Assembly (NCBI RefSeq): GCF_023061135.1
Contig: NZ_JAKGAN010000001.1
Location: forward strand, 186,001 to 250,000
Source of the DNA: Chromohalobacter sarecensis
GTDB taxonomy: Bacteria; Pseudomonadota; Gammaproteobacteria; Pseudomonadales; Halomonadaceae
Length of the DNA: 64,000 nucleotides
Reading direction: 5' to 3'
Under the pieces are notes generated by a model, which did not search any database, had not been told where the DNA came from, and saw nothing but the letters and a program-made list of their open reading frames with translations. The translations under genes were made by a program, and so were the position numbers. Of the stretch, positions 56,385 through 64,000 are shown piece after piece; the stretch's first letter is position 1; each line of letters begins with the position of its first letter.

Positions 56385-56684
56385 TTACGGCAATACCTTC
56401 TTGAACGGCTTGACCGTGACCTTGGCGTAGACGCCGGCGATCACGTAGGGGTCGGCGTCGGCCCAGGCCTGGGCTTCCTGCAGGTTGTCGAATTCGGCGA
56501 TCACCACGCTGCCGCTGAAGCCGCCTTCGCCGGGGTCGTTGGCCTCCACGGCGGGGTTGGGGCCGGCGAGCACTAGGCGTCCTTCGTCGCGGAGCTTTTG
56601 GAGACGCGCCAGATGATCGGGGCGCGCCGTCTTGCGGCGTTCGAGGCTGTCTTGCACATCATCGCTGACGATCGAGTAAAGCAT
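56385..56684 (-). CDS. yciI: YciI family protein
   Basis: This 99-residue protein is a member of the YciI family. It shows the conserved N-terminal [31 protein letters not shown] and the DDVx type His/Asp pair seen in YciI-like folds. The E. coli protein's role is not settled. Its start overlaps the yciB stop by one base (TGATG), so yciB-yciI is a translation-coupled pair, as seen near E. coli yciA-yciB-yciC. Confidence 0.88.
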   Translation of the reverse strand: MLYSIVSDDVQDSLERRKTARPDHLARLQKLRDEGRLVLAGPNPAVEANDPGEGGFSGSVVIAEFDNLQEAQAWADADPYVIAGVYAKVTVKPFKKVLP

Positions 56685-57253
56685 CAGAGGTCATCCTTCT
56701 GGTGGTCGTTTTGCGAAAGCGTATCACGAGGCATGTGACGGGCCAGGTAAATGCCCTGGCCGATCACGAACAACAGGGTCAGCCCCAGCATGCCGAACAG
56801 CTTGAAGTTGACCCAGGTGGCCTCGTCGTAGGTCTTGAAGACATACACATTGATCGCGCCCAGTGCAATGAAGAAGAGCGCCCAGGCGAGATTGAGGCGG
56901 CGCCAGGTCGCGGCGGGAAGCGTGAGGGCCTTGCCCATCATGCGCTCGACGAGGGTCTTGCCACCGAACAGCGGGGCGACCAGAAACGCGAAGGCGAACA
57001 GCCAGTTGACCACGGTCGGCTTCCATTGGATGAACGCCGCGTTATGAAATAGCACGGTCGCCCCGCCCATGACGACGACCAGCACCAGAGTCACCAGCTG
57101 CATCTTTTCCACACGACGGTAGCGCCACCACATGAAGGCGACCTGCAGCAGCGTGGCGGGGATCAGCACCAGGGTGGCGAGGAGGATATCGCCGCTGAAG
57201 TGATACACCGCAAAAAACAATACGATGGGCAGGAAATCCAAGAACATTTTCAT
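56684..57253 (-). CDS. yciB: Septation protein A family / inner membrane YciB
   Basis: This 189-residue membrane protein of the IspZ/YciB family has five membrane helices and signatures [20 protein letters not shown] and [20 protein letters not shown]. Members affect septation and envelope integrity. ATG 57253 gives the standard N-terminus and has AGGA 9 bases upstream; a longer frame is rejected. Confidence 0.94.
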   Translation of the reverse strand: MKMFLDFLPIVLFFAVYHFSGDILLATLVLIPATLLQVAFMWWRYRRVEKMQLVTLVLVVVMGGATVLFHNAAFIQWKPTVVNWLFAFAFLVAPLFGGKTLVERMMGKALTLPAATWRRLNLAWALFFIALGAINVYVFKTYDEATWVNFKLFGMLGLTLLFVIGQGIYLARHMPRDTLSQNDHQKDDL

Positions 57254-57357
57254 CGGCGAGCATCCTGTGAGGTGTCGGCGCGGCACGGGAATTGACCCAG
57301 CGCAGCGCAAGCGAGCACTATAGCGAGCCTATTCTGACAAAGACGCCGCACCGCGTC

Positions 57358-58257
57358 ATGCCCATGAGCCAACCCTTGCCGCCCCTGCCCGATACGTTCG
57401 ATGCCGATCTTGGCCTCGACCTGCACATGCATTCCACCGCCTCCGATGGCGCGCTATCGCCACAAGCGTTGACCGACGCCTGTCACGCCAAAGGCGTCAC
57501 GCGATTTTCCCTGACCGATCACGACACCGTGGCCGGCGTTGCCGAGGCCCAGCAGCATGCGGAAAGCTTGGGTATGCGTTGCCTGGCGGGCAGTGAGTTA
57601 TCCACCTTGTGGCGCGGTATCGGCATTCACGTGGTGGCATTGTTGCCTGAAGGGGCCAGTGGCGCCTTGGTGCCCGGTCTCGAGGCGCAGGCGCAGGCCC
57701 GTGTGGCACGCGCCGAGGAAATCGCCAAGCGCCTCGAGAAAATCGGCCTCGATGACGCCTTGGCGCGCGCCCGCGAGCAGGCTGGTAGCGAGCGGCCCCT
57801 GGGACGGCCGGATTTCGCCAAGGCCCTGGTGGCGGCGGGTTTGGTGCCGGACATGCCGACGGCCTTCAAGAAGTATTTGGGCGCCGGCAAATCCGGTGAC
57901 GTGAAGACCCATTGGCCGTATCTCAGCGAGGTGGTCGAATGGATTCGCGACAGTCAGGGCATCGCGGTGCTGGCGCATCCGCTGCGCTATCGCCTCACGC
58001 ATCGCAAGCGCAGCCAACTGCTGGACAGCTTCCGTGAGGCCGGCGGGGAAGCCGCCGAATTGATCAGCGGCCATCAAAACGCCGACGTAGGGCGCGACCT
58101 GGCCCGCCAGCTCGAAGCGCGCGATCTCATGGGGTCGCAGGGCAGCGATTTTCACTATCCGGGTGGGCCGCTGGCGCCGGGCGTGATGAGCGCGCCGCCG
58201 CGTTGTTCGGTAACGCCGGTGTGGTGTCATCCCAGGCTTGCGAGATTCGCCGCGTAA
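57358..58257 (+). CDS. rnm: PHP-domain phosphoesterase, RNase AM (YciV) type
   Basis: This 299-residue PHP-fold protein has the first metal motif LDLHMHSTASDG (about residues 19-30), then LTDHDTVAG, and later GIAVLAHPLRY and GSDFHYPGG, which complete the trinuclear metal site. E. coli YciV/Rnm is a 5'-to-3' exoribonuclease that matures rRNA 5' ends and degrades 3',5'-bisphosphates. The gene lies beside yciO and divergent from yciB-yciI, as in enteric genomes. The ribosome-binding site is weak; ATG 57358 or 57364 are equally possible. Confidence 0.88.
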   Translation: MPMSQPLPPLPDTFDADLGLDLHMHSTASDGALSPQALTDACHAKGVTRFSLTDHDTVAGVAEAQQHAESLGMRCLAGSELSTLWRGIGIHVVALLPEGASGALVPGLEAQAQARVARAEEIAKRLEKIGLDDALARAREQAGSERPLGRPDFAKALVAAGLVPDMPTAFKKYLGAGKSGDVKTHWPYLSEVVEWIRDSQGIAVLAHPLRYRLTHRKRSQLLDSFREAGGEAAELISGHQNADVGRDLARQLEARDLMGSQGSDFHYPGGPLAPGVMSAPPRCSVTPVWCHPRLARFAA

Positions 58258-58363
58258 GGTTAATGCTGGGCATGAGGCACGCCGTGCGGCCCAGCGCCTT
58301 CGCGTTTCAGCACGTTCGGTCCTCGGTACTTCCGGTTCGTTCTTCCGGCCCAAGGAGGCAGGC

Positions 58364-58984
58364 ATGACCCAGTTCTTTCAGATTCATCCCGACAACCCAC
58401 AGAAACGGCTCATCGATCAGACGCTGGAGATTCTGCGCGGTGGCGGCGTGATCGCCTATCCGACCGATTCCGGCTATGCGCTCGGGTGCTGCCTGGGCGA
58501 GAAGAAGGCCATCGAGAAGATCAAGTGGCTGCGCTCGCTGGATGACAAGCACAACTTCACGCTGGTGTGTTCCGACCTGTCTCAGATCGGCACTTACGCC
58601 AAGGTCGATAACGACGTATTTCGTCTGCTCAAGGCGCATACGCCGGGGCCGTATACCTTCATTCTCAACGCCACCAACGAAGTGCCGCGTCTGCTCTTGC
58701 ATCCCAAGCGGCGCTCTATCGGGGTCCGCGTACCGGATCACCGCATCAGCCATGCGATACTCGCAGCGTTGGGCGAGCCGTTGATGAGCGTGACGCTGAT
58801 CCCCGTCGACGACGATCTGCCGATGACCGACCCTGAGGAGATCCGCGAGCGCTTCGGCGCGCATCTCGAGGCTGTCATCGACGGTGGCGCCTGCCACCTG
58901 GACCCGACCACGGTGGTCGATCTGCGCGAGATCCCGCCGACCATCGTCCGTGAGGGGCGTGGTGACGTCGCGCCGTTTAGCTAG
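58364..58984 (+). CDS. yciO: YciO/Sua5/YrdC family protein
   Basis: This 206-residue protein has the YrdC/Sua5 fold. It shows GGVIAYPTDSGYALGCCLGE, KWLRSLDDKHNFTLVCSDLS and a TIVREGRGDV tail. YciO-type proteins are related to TsaC, which makes threonylcarbamoyl-AMP for tRNA t6A, but YciO itself is considered a separate family whose role in t6A is debated. AGGAGG lies 6 bases before ATG 58364. Confidence 0.92.
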   Translation: MTQFFQIHPDNPQKRLIDQTLEILRGGGVIAYPTDSGYALGCCLGEKKAIEKIKWLRSLDDKHNFTLVCSDLSQIGTYAKVDNDVFRLLKAHTPGPYTFILNATNEVPRLLLHPKRRSIGVRVPDHRISHAILAALGEPLMSVTLIPVDDDLPMTDPEEIRERFGAHLEAVIDGGACHLDPTTVVDLREIPPTIVREGRGDVAPFS

Positions 58985-59008
58985 TACGTCAACGCCGAGT
59001 CACCGCGC

Positions 59009-60583
59009 TCAGCCACGTCCCAGTCGAAAGGCCCTGAGGCGTGGCAGAACGGTGGCGATATCCACGGGGCAGCCCTCGCCGAAGCCGAAATAGACCTCTC
59101 GGAAAAGCGCATAGAGTTTGTCGCACGCCTCGCGATTCGCCGAGGTGGGGGTGAACGTGCAGACGGGCGGGCAGAGGCGCTCTTGGGCTGCTTCGATACT
59201 GTCGAATAGCCCCGCAGCGACGGCGGCGAAGATGCAGGCACCGATTCCGATGGGCGAACGAACGGGGACCGAAACCTCGGTATTTAGCATATTCGCGTAG
59301 ATTTGATTGAGCCCGGCGTTCTTCTGGGGAATGCCGCCAGCGTTGATGACGCGACGTATCACGAGCCCATGTTCGGCCATCCTTTCATGGATGACGCGCA
59401 CATGCATGGCCATCCCTTCCAACGCGGCATGCATCTCATCGGCGGCGCTATGCCCCAAATCCCAGCCCAACGTCATGCCAGCCAAGTCGGAGCGCACAAG
59501 CACGGTACGATCGCCGTTATCCCATACCAGCCGCAGCAGTCCGGTCTGACCGGGGCGACGTGTTTCAAGGCCTTCGCAGAGAGTCGCGACGTCGCTGCCC
59601 GCACGTCGTGCAATGGCCTCGAAAATATCGCCCGTGGCGGATTGCCCTGCCTCTACGCCGATCATGCCGGGCACCACGCTTCCAGGCACCGAGCCACAGA
59701 TACCGGGGACGGGCGTCATGGATTCATCGCTCAACGCGATGATGCAGGTCGATGTACCTACGACGTTGACTACATCGCCGGGTCGACAACCGCTGCCGAT
59801 GGCATCCCAGTGACTGTCGAAGGCGCCATAGGCGATCGGAATATGGGCAGTCATTCCCAGTTTATCGGCCCATTCCGGCGTTAGATGCCCGGCCGTTTGG
59901 GTAGAGTCGCCGTAGCGTCCGGTCAGTTTGGCGTTGATGCCGTCGAATAGCGGATCGACACGCGTCAGGAAATCTTGGGGTGGCAATCCGCCCCAGGACT
60001 CTCCCCACAGCCATTTATGGCCCATGGCGCATATCGAACGGGGAAGTTCCTCGCGACGTTTCAGCCCGCATAGCGTGGCGACGAGCATGTCGCAGTGTTC
60101 AAGCGCGGTGTAGAAGTGTGGGCGCTTGTCGGGATTATGGCGTAGGAAGTGGAGGAGTTTCGCATACCCCCATTCGTGCGAGTAGGTGCCGCCACACCAT
60201 TGTAGGGCCTCCAGTCCTTCCTCACGCCCCTGCGCGGTGATTGCGACGGCCTCGGCGTGGGCGCGGTGGTCGCACCACAGGTAGTAGTCGTCGAGAGGGC
60301 GTAGATTCTCGTCCACCATTACCACGCTTGATCCAGTGGTATCGGCAGCAAAGGCAGCGATATGTCGGCCGTCGACTCCGCTGTTGCGGCACGCCTCGTG
60401 CATCGCCTGCACCAGGGCCCGCATGTGATCGTCGTGATTCTGTTGAGCGCGCAGTGGATCGTCGGGCGAGCGCTTTAATGGATAGTCGGCGATAGCGGTA
60501 CCGACCTGCTCGCCGCTTTCGCTGTTCATGAGCGTGACGCGCACGTTGAGCGTGCCGAAATCGGCACCGGCCACCAGTGTCAT
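59009..60583 (-). CDS. araB: Ribulokinase, AraB type
   Basis: This 524-residue FGGY-family kinase has the N-terminal AGADFGTLNVRVTLMNSESG and GVDGRHIAAFAADTTGSSVV, and the C-terminal GGIPQKNAGLNQIYANMLN. It phosphorylates L-ribulose and related ketopentoses with ATP. Length and blocks fit type I AraB better than xylulokinase or glycerol kinase. Its start overlaps araD by 4 bases (ATGA), so the two are translated together. The 3' end is 24 bases from yciO and convergent. Confidence 0.9.
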   Translation of the reverse strand: MTLVAGADFGTLNVRVTLMNSESGEQVGTAIADYPLKRSPDDPLRAQQNHDDHMRALVQAMHEACRNSGVDGRHIAAFAADTTGSSVVMVDENLRPLDDYYLWCDHRAHAEAVAITAQGREEGLEALQWCGGTYSHEWGYAKLLHFLRHNPDKRPHFYTALEHCDMLVATLCGLKRREELPRSICAMGHKWLWGESWGGLPPQDFLTRVDPLFDGINAKLTGRYGDSTQTAGHLTPEWADKLGMTAHIPIAYGAFDSHWDAIGSGCRPGDVVNVVGTSTCIIALSDESMTPVPGICGSVPGSVVPGMIGVEAGQSATGDIFEAIARRAGSDVATLCEGLETRRPGQTGLLRLVWDNGDRTVLVRSDLAGMTLGWDLGHSAADEMHAALEGMAMHVRVIHERMAEHGLVIRRVINAGGIPQKNAGLNQIYANMLNTEVSVPVRSPIGIGACIFAAVAAGLFDSIEAAQERLCPPVCTFTPTSANREACDKLYALFREVYFGFGEGCPVDIATVLPRLRAFRLGRG

Positions 60584-61281
60584 AGGCGCTCCGTTTGTCC
60601 GTAGGTGGCTTGGGCGCCGTGCTTGCGTAGAAAGTGACGATCACGCAGCGCATCGGGAATCGGTTCGACCTGAGGATTGAGACGCTTGGTGAACCACGCC
60701 ATCCGCGCGCATTCCTCGAGGATCAAGGCGTTGAGCGCCGCTTCCTTGGGGGTGCGTCCCCAAACGAAAGGGCCGTGACCGGCGACGAGCACCGCAGGCA
60801 TCTCCAGAGGGTCGCGACCTTCAAAAGTTTCGATGATGGCCTCCCCGGTGGCAGCGACATAACGATCGCCTAGTTCCCCTGGACGAAGGTGGCGGGTCAC
60901 GGGGATGTCACCGCGGAAATAGTCGGCATGGGTGGTGCCCAAGCAGGGGATAGGCATCAAGGCTTGAGCGAAGATCGTCGCATAAGTCGAATGGGTATGG
61001 ATGACGGCGCCGATTCCGGTGAAAGCACGGTAGAGAACCAGATGGGTATCGAGGTCCGACGAGGGGCGCAAGCGATCCTCGACCACTGCGCCATCGAGGC
61101 TCACGGTGACCATATCCTCTGCCGTCATGGTGTCGTAGGCCACTCCTGAGGGCTTGATGACCACTTGGTCCGTGGTGCGATCGATTCCGCTGGCATTGCC
61201 GAACGTCGCCATGACCAGGCCATCGCGAACGGTATCGAGGTTGGCCTCCAGGACGGCCCGTTTCAAAGCGGAAAGCGACAT
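60580..61281 (-). CDS. araD: L-ribulose-5-phosphate 4-epimerase
   Basis: This 233-residue class II aldolase-fold enzyme interconverts L-ribulose 5-phosphate and D-xylulose 5-phosphate. Zinc and substrate residues are visible in LVMATFGNASGIDR, IKPSGVAYDTMT, HTHSTYATIFAQ and GHGPFVWG. AAGGAG lies 7 bases before the ATG. It is coupled to araB and lies downstream of the ABC transporter genes, with a hairpin between. Confidence 0.92.
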   Translation of the reverse strand: MSLSALKRAVLEANLDTVRDGLVMATFGNASGIDRTTDQVVIKPSGVAYDTMTAEDMVTVSLDGAVVEDRLRPSSDLDTHLVLYRAFTGIGAVIHTHSTYATIFAQALMPIPCLGTTHADYFRGDIPVTRHLRPGELGDRYVAATGEAIIETFEGRDPLEMPAVLVAGHGPFVWGRTPKEAALNALILEECARMAWFTKRLNPQVEPIPDALRDRHFLRKHGAQATYGQTERL

Positions 61282-61311
61282 GGCAGGCTCCTTGCTTGAT
61301 GGTAGGAAGAG

Positions 61312-61335
61312 GAGCGCACCCTTTCGGGGGCGCTC
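61312..61335 (-). terminator. Hairpin between the sugar-binding-protein gene and araD
   Basis: GAGCGC and GCGCTC form an outer stem with inner CCC/GGG pairs and a TTTC loop. The minus-strand exit is CTCTTCC, not a T-tract. It may reduce araD-araB expression relative to the binding protein. Confidence 0.45.
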
Positions 61336-61345
61336 GTGGCGAGGT

Positions 61346-62287
61346 TCAGCGCCCCGTCCAGCCGACGTAGTCGTCGACGTTGTCGGCGGTGATGAGCTTG
61401 GGTTGGATCAGCACGGTATCCTGCTCCAGAGATTTGCCCTGGAAGACTTGGTAGGCCAGATCCATGGCCTTGGCGGCCATGACGTAGGGATCCTGACTGG
61501 CCGATGCCTTGAGGAGGGAGTTGCCTGACTTCAGGGACTTTTCGGTATCGGGAGCACCGTCGACGCCGGTAATGATGATGTCGTTGCGATTGAACTGGCG
61601 AGCCGCCAATTGAGCACCGAGCGCCATGGGGTCGTTGGCGCCAAACACCGCGTCGAGATCGTCGTAACGGGTCAGCAACCCTTGCATCACGTTCATGCCA
61701 CCGTCGCGACTGCCCTTGCCGTTCTGGTCATTGGAAACGACGTTGATCTCGTCGTGCTGGGAGAAGACCTCGGAGCAGCCCTTGAAGCGGTCGTTGAGCG
61801 ACGACGACGAGGGTCCCTTGATAATCGCGACATTCCCTTCGCCATCGAGCGAGTCGACGATGTATTGGCAGGCTTCGCGTCCCGCCGCCACATTGTCGGT
61901 CATTACCGTCACCTCGGCGCCAGGGGCCGAAACATCGAAGGCAGCTACAGTGACGCCGGCGTTCTTGGCCCGCTGGACGGCCGGTGCGATAGCGCTGTCG
62001 TCTACGGCGTTGAGCATGATGATGTTCACGCCGGCGGCGATGAAGTTATCGATCTGATTGACCTGCTTATTGAGGTCATAGTCGGCCGACACCGAGGTGA
62101 TCTTCACGTCTGGGTTAATGTCCTGGGCGGCATCGGTGATGCCCTTGATAGTGGCGACAAAGAAAGGGTTGCCCAAAAGGCCGACAGAAATGCCGACGCT
62201 TTCCAGCGGTTTGTCTTCGGCGATGGCCGTTCCCGAGGCCATGGCGATCATGCCGGCGCAAACAATGGTAGTGAGTGGTTTGTACAT
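61346..62287 (-). CDS. Periplasmic sugar-binding protein, ribose/arabinose ABC type
   Basis: This 313-residue protein has a signal peptide (about residues 1-23, cleavage after TAIA) and the type I periplasmic-binding fold. It shows VGISVGLLGNPFFVATIKGI, NAVDDSAIAPAVQRAKNAGV and TGVDGAPDTEKSLKSGNSLL. It is the substrate receptor of the pentose ABC transporter encoded upstream. AGGAGA lies 6 bases before the ATG. It is related to RbsB/XylF-like proteins; the operon's AraB/AraD enzymes point to a pentose, most simply L-arabinose or L-ribulose. Confidence 0.93.
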   Translation of the reverse strand: MYKPLTTIVCAGMIAMASGTAIAEDKPLESVGISVGLLGNPFFVATIKGITDAAQDINPDVKITSVSADYDLNKQVNQIDNFIAAGVNIIMLNAVDDSAIAPAVQRAKNAGVTVAAFDVSAPGAEVTVMTDNVAAGREACQYIVDSLDGEGNVAIIKGPSSSSLNDRFKGCSEVFSQHDEINVVSNDQNGKGSRDGGMNVMQGLLTRYDDLDAVFGANDPMALGAQLAARQFNRNDIIITGVDGAPDTEKSLKSGNSLLKASASQDPYVMAAKAMDLAYQVFQGKSLEQDTVLIQPKLITADNVDDYVGWTGR

Positions 62288-62336
62288 TGTTGTCTCCTCG
62301 TTCTGCTGACGTTGCTACTTGATGGCAATGCACCGA

Positions 62337-63323
62337 TCAGGTCCGGGCACCGCCTTTGAGCCGATAGCGATCAAGCGCTACGGCAATGATGATGACTAGA
62401 CCCTTGATGATGAATTGCCAGATATCTGACACGCCGACCAGGATTAGCCCATTCGAAAGCACGGCGATGATCAGCGCACCGATCAACGTTCCCCAGATCG
62501 AGCCGACGCCGCCGACCAGGCTGGTGCCGCCTAGGATGACGGCTGCAATGGCATCGAGTTCATACGCCTGTCCGAGTTGAAGGCCATTGGCGGCGTATAA
62601 GCGTGCCGTCGACATCACCCCACCCAGACCCGCGAGCAATCCGGAAACGCCGTAGACGAAGAGCAATACCAAGCTGACCTTGATGCCGGTCAATCGCGCC
62701 GCCTCATGGTTGCCGCCAATGGCATAGATCCAGGTGCCCAGCACCGTGGCGCGGAGGATGAACCAGGAAAACAGCACGACGGCCAAGGCGATGATGATCA
62801 GCCAGGGGATTCCCATCAGACTCTCGTTACCGATGAAGGCGAAGGGCAGATCGGGATTGAATATCGTCGTGTCGTCGCCGAGTAGTCGCGCCAACCCGCG
62901 CACGGCAGTCAACGAGCCCAGCGTCACGATGAAAGGGGGTAGCCTGAGGAAAGCGATGAGGACCCCGTTGACCAAGCCCAGAACCAGCCCCACCAGGAGT
63001 CCGATGGGGATGCCCAGCATGCCGAGCCCCGGCCACAGCGACACCTCGACCGCTGCTATTGCCGATGCCGCCAGCACCGAGCCTACCGAGAGATCGATAC
63101 CGCCGGTGAGAATGACGAAGGTCACGCCTGCCGCCAGGACGATATTGATCGAGGCCTGTTGCATGACGATGGATATGTTGTTGAAGCTGAGGAACTTGCC
63201 CGTCATCAGCTCGAAGGCAATTGCCAGAAGAATCAATACCGGCAGCATGCCCAGTGCCATCACTACCGATTTCATTTGCGCCATGCGTTGGGCTGGGTTG
63301 CGAGTCGTTGTTGTCTCGTTCAT
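62337..63323 (-). CDS. Sugar ABC transporter permease (RbsC/AraH type)
   Basis: This 328-residue permease has about nine to ten membrane helices and the family blocks [40 protein letters not shown] and [20 protein letters not shown]. It forms the channel of the pentose importer. AAGGAG lies 8 bases before the ATG, and the start overlaps the ATPase stop by 4 bases. Confidence 0.94.
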   Translation of the reverse strand: MNETTTTRNPAQRMAQMKSVVMALGMLPVLILLAIAFELMTGKFLSFNNISIVMQQASINIVLAAGVTFVILTGGIDLSVGSVLAASAIAAVEVSLWPGLGMLGIPIGLLVGLVLGLVNGVLIAFLRLPPFIVTLGSLTAVRGLARLLGDDTTIFNPDLPFAFIGNESLMGIPWLIIIALAVVLFSWFILRATVLGTWIYAIGGNHEAARLTGIKVSLVLLFVYGVSGLLAGLGGVMSTARLYAANGLQLGQAYELDAIAAVILGGTSLVGGVGSIWGTLIGALIIAVLSNGLILVGVSDIWQFIIKGLVIIIAVALDRYRLKGGART

Positions 63324-64000
63324 GCCAAGCTCTCCTTGTTGTGACTGGCGTCTTCTGAGGCGTTGGATTGCGGAAAGCTTCCGGTGGAAAAGGCCATCAA
63401 TTCTTCTTGTTGTATCGGTCGCTCAGGGGTGGCGACCACTTCGCCAGCGATTTCACCGCTATGCATGACCAGGCAACGGTCGGCAACACCGATGATTTCA
63501 GGCAATTCGCTCGAGACAACGATGATCGCCAGTCCCTGTTTTGCCAGATCGTCGATCAAGCGATAGATCTCGGACTTGGCGCCGACATCGACGCCACGTG
63601 TTGGTTCGTCGAGCATGAGCACCCGCGGTTTGGCTTCAAGCAGGCGCGCGAGCAACACTTTCTGCTGGTTGCCTCCTGATAACGCGCCTACAGCCTGGCG
63701 CGAGGAGGGCGTGCGGATGCCGAGGTGATGAATGGCTTGTTTAGCGCGCTTGGCGGCGGCGGAGAAGTGGCGGATGCCGCCAGGACGAGCGTCCTGTTCG
63801 GCCACCGCCATATTCACGTTGTCGACAATGCTCATGTCGAGGAACAGTCCTAGTCCCTTGCGGTCTTCGGTGAGATAGACAATTCCCTGCTTCAGCGCAT
63901 CGCGTGGCGAGCTTGGGGTAACCGCTTTGCCGTCGAGATAAACCGTGCCACGGCTTGCCGGGTCGGCCCCGTAGATCAGGCGTAAAAGCTCGGTACGCCC
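63320..64000 (-). CDS. Sugar ABC transporter ATP-binding protein (RbsA/AraG type), C-terminal part
   Basis: The frame is open to the window end, so the protein is truncated at its N-terminus here (227 codons visible, about the second ATPase domain). Visible are [20 protein letters not shown] and [15 protein letters not shown] of the second ATPase domain, the ABC signature [16 protein letters not shown] and the Walker B segment [20 protein letters not shown]. It is the energy-coupling subunit of the pentose importer. Any regulator or araA gene would lie upstream, outside the window. Confidence 0.93.
   Translation of the reverse strand, partial: GRTELLRLIYGADPASRGTVYLDGKAVTPSSPRDALKQGIVYLTEDRKGLGLFLDMSIVDNVNMAVAEQDARPGGIRHFSAAAKRAKQAIHHLGIRTPSSRQAVGALSGGNQQKVLLARLLEAKPRVLMLDEPTRGVDVGAKSEIYRLIDDLAKQGLAIIVVSSELPEIIGVADRCLVMHSGEIAGEVVATPERPIQQEELMAFSTGSFPQSNASEDASHNKESLA

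Noticed and set aside
57596-57606. DnaA box TTATCCACC inside rnm
   Set aside because: It is a single one-mismatch site inside a coding region. Such matches are expected by chance.

Overview
The window is a GC-rich gammaproteobacterial chromosome segment. The protein set (BCCT and TRAP carriers, acidic soluble proteins, NrdA with two ATP cones, smc-zipA, and LigA, MnmC, YheU and YciB of gammaproteobacterial type) fits the Halomonadaceae (Halomonas/Chromohalobacter-like moderate halophiles). This is an inference from gene content, not a database match. I see no rRNA, tRNA, CRISPR array, insertion sequence or prophage. Most of the segment is ordinary core chromosome with several accessory catabolic blocks.

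Layout. (1) 1-4960: a BCCT transporter, small membrane and secreted proteins, a PEBP-like protein, a lipoprotein and a 40-residue leftward gene. (2) 5081-9820: a LysR regulator, a complete TRAP transporter (P, Q, M) and a D-Ala-D-Ala dipeptidase, apparently one peptide or D-amino-acid uptake and use operon. (3) 9879-19625: a catabolic island that reads as the L-pipecolate/2-aminoadipate branch of lysine degradation. It holds an in-frame fusion of a class III aminotransferase to an HglS-type 2-oxoadipate dioxygenase/decarboxylase, a divergent LysR regulator, AmaB, an NSS symporter with a small partner subunit, AmaA and an ornithine-cyclodeaminase/mu-crystallin family reductase. The island is bracketed by direct repeats of the dipeptidase gene's 3' end, one intact and one remnant. 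(4) 19664-25628: gnd, nrdB and nrdA, with a REP-like palindrome between the nrd genes and candidate NrdR and DnaA sites upstream of nrdA. (5) 25629-36657: an RstA/RstB-like two-component system, metR/metE, a lipoprotein, azoR, a membrane hydrolase, tag, gloA, a uracil-DNA-glycosylase-fold protein and a DoxX protein. (6) 36989-42501: two tandem membrane diguanylate cyclases, a PAP2 phosphatase, dusC, yigZ and a LexA-like S24 protein without a helix-turn-helix. (7) 42683-56684: smc and zipA, then a citrate/malate-type two-component system with its 2-HCT carrier, then leftward mnmC-ligA-yheU; the smc-zipA-ligA linkage known from relatives is interrupted. (8) 56331-58984: a cluster of three DnaA boxes, yciI-yciB, and divergent rnm-yciO. 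(9) 59009-64000: a leftward pentose operon with a ribose-type ABC transporter (its ATPase cut by the window end), L-ribulose-5-phosphate 4-epimerase and ribulokinase.

How genes work together. The most coherent system is the 9.9-19.5 kb island. A ketimine reductase candidate can yield L-pipecolate, AmaA oxidises it, AmaB makes 2-aminoadipate, the transaminase half of the fusion gives 2-oxoadipate, and the HglS half converts that to D-2-hydroxyglutarate. Fusing the last two steps on one chain is the most unusual thing here. The citrate module (sensor, regulator, carrier) and the pentose operon are self-contained nutrient-response units. Most start codons below were chosen by Shine-Dalgarno position and family N-termini.
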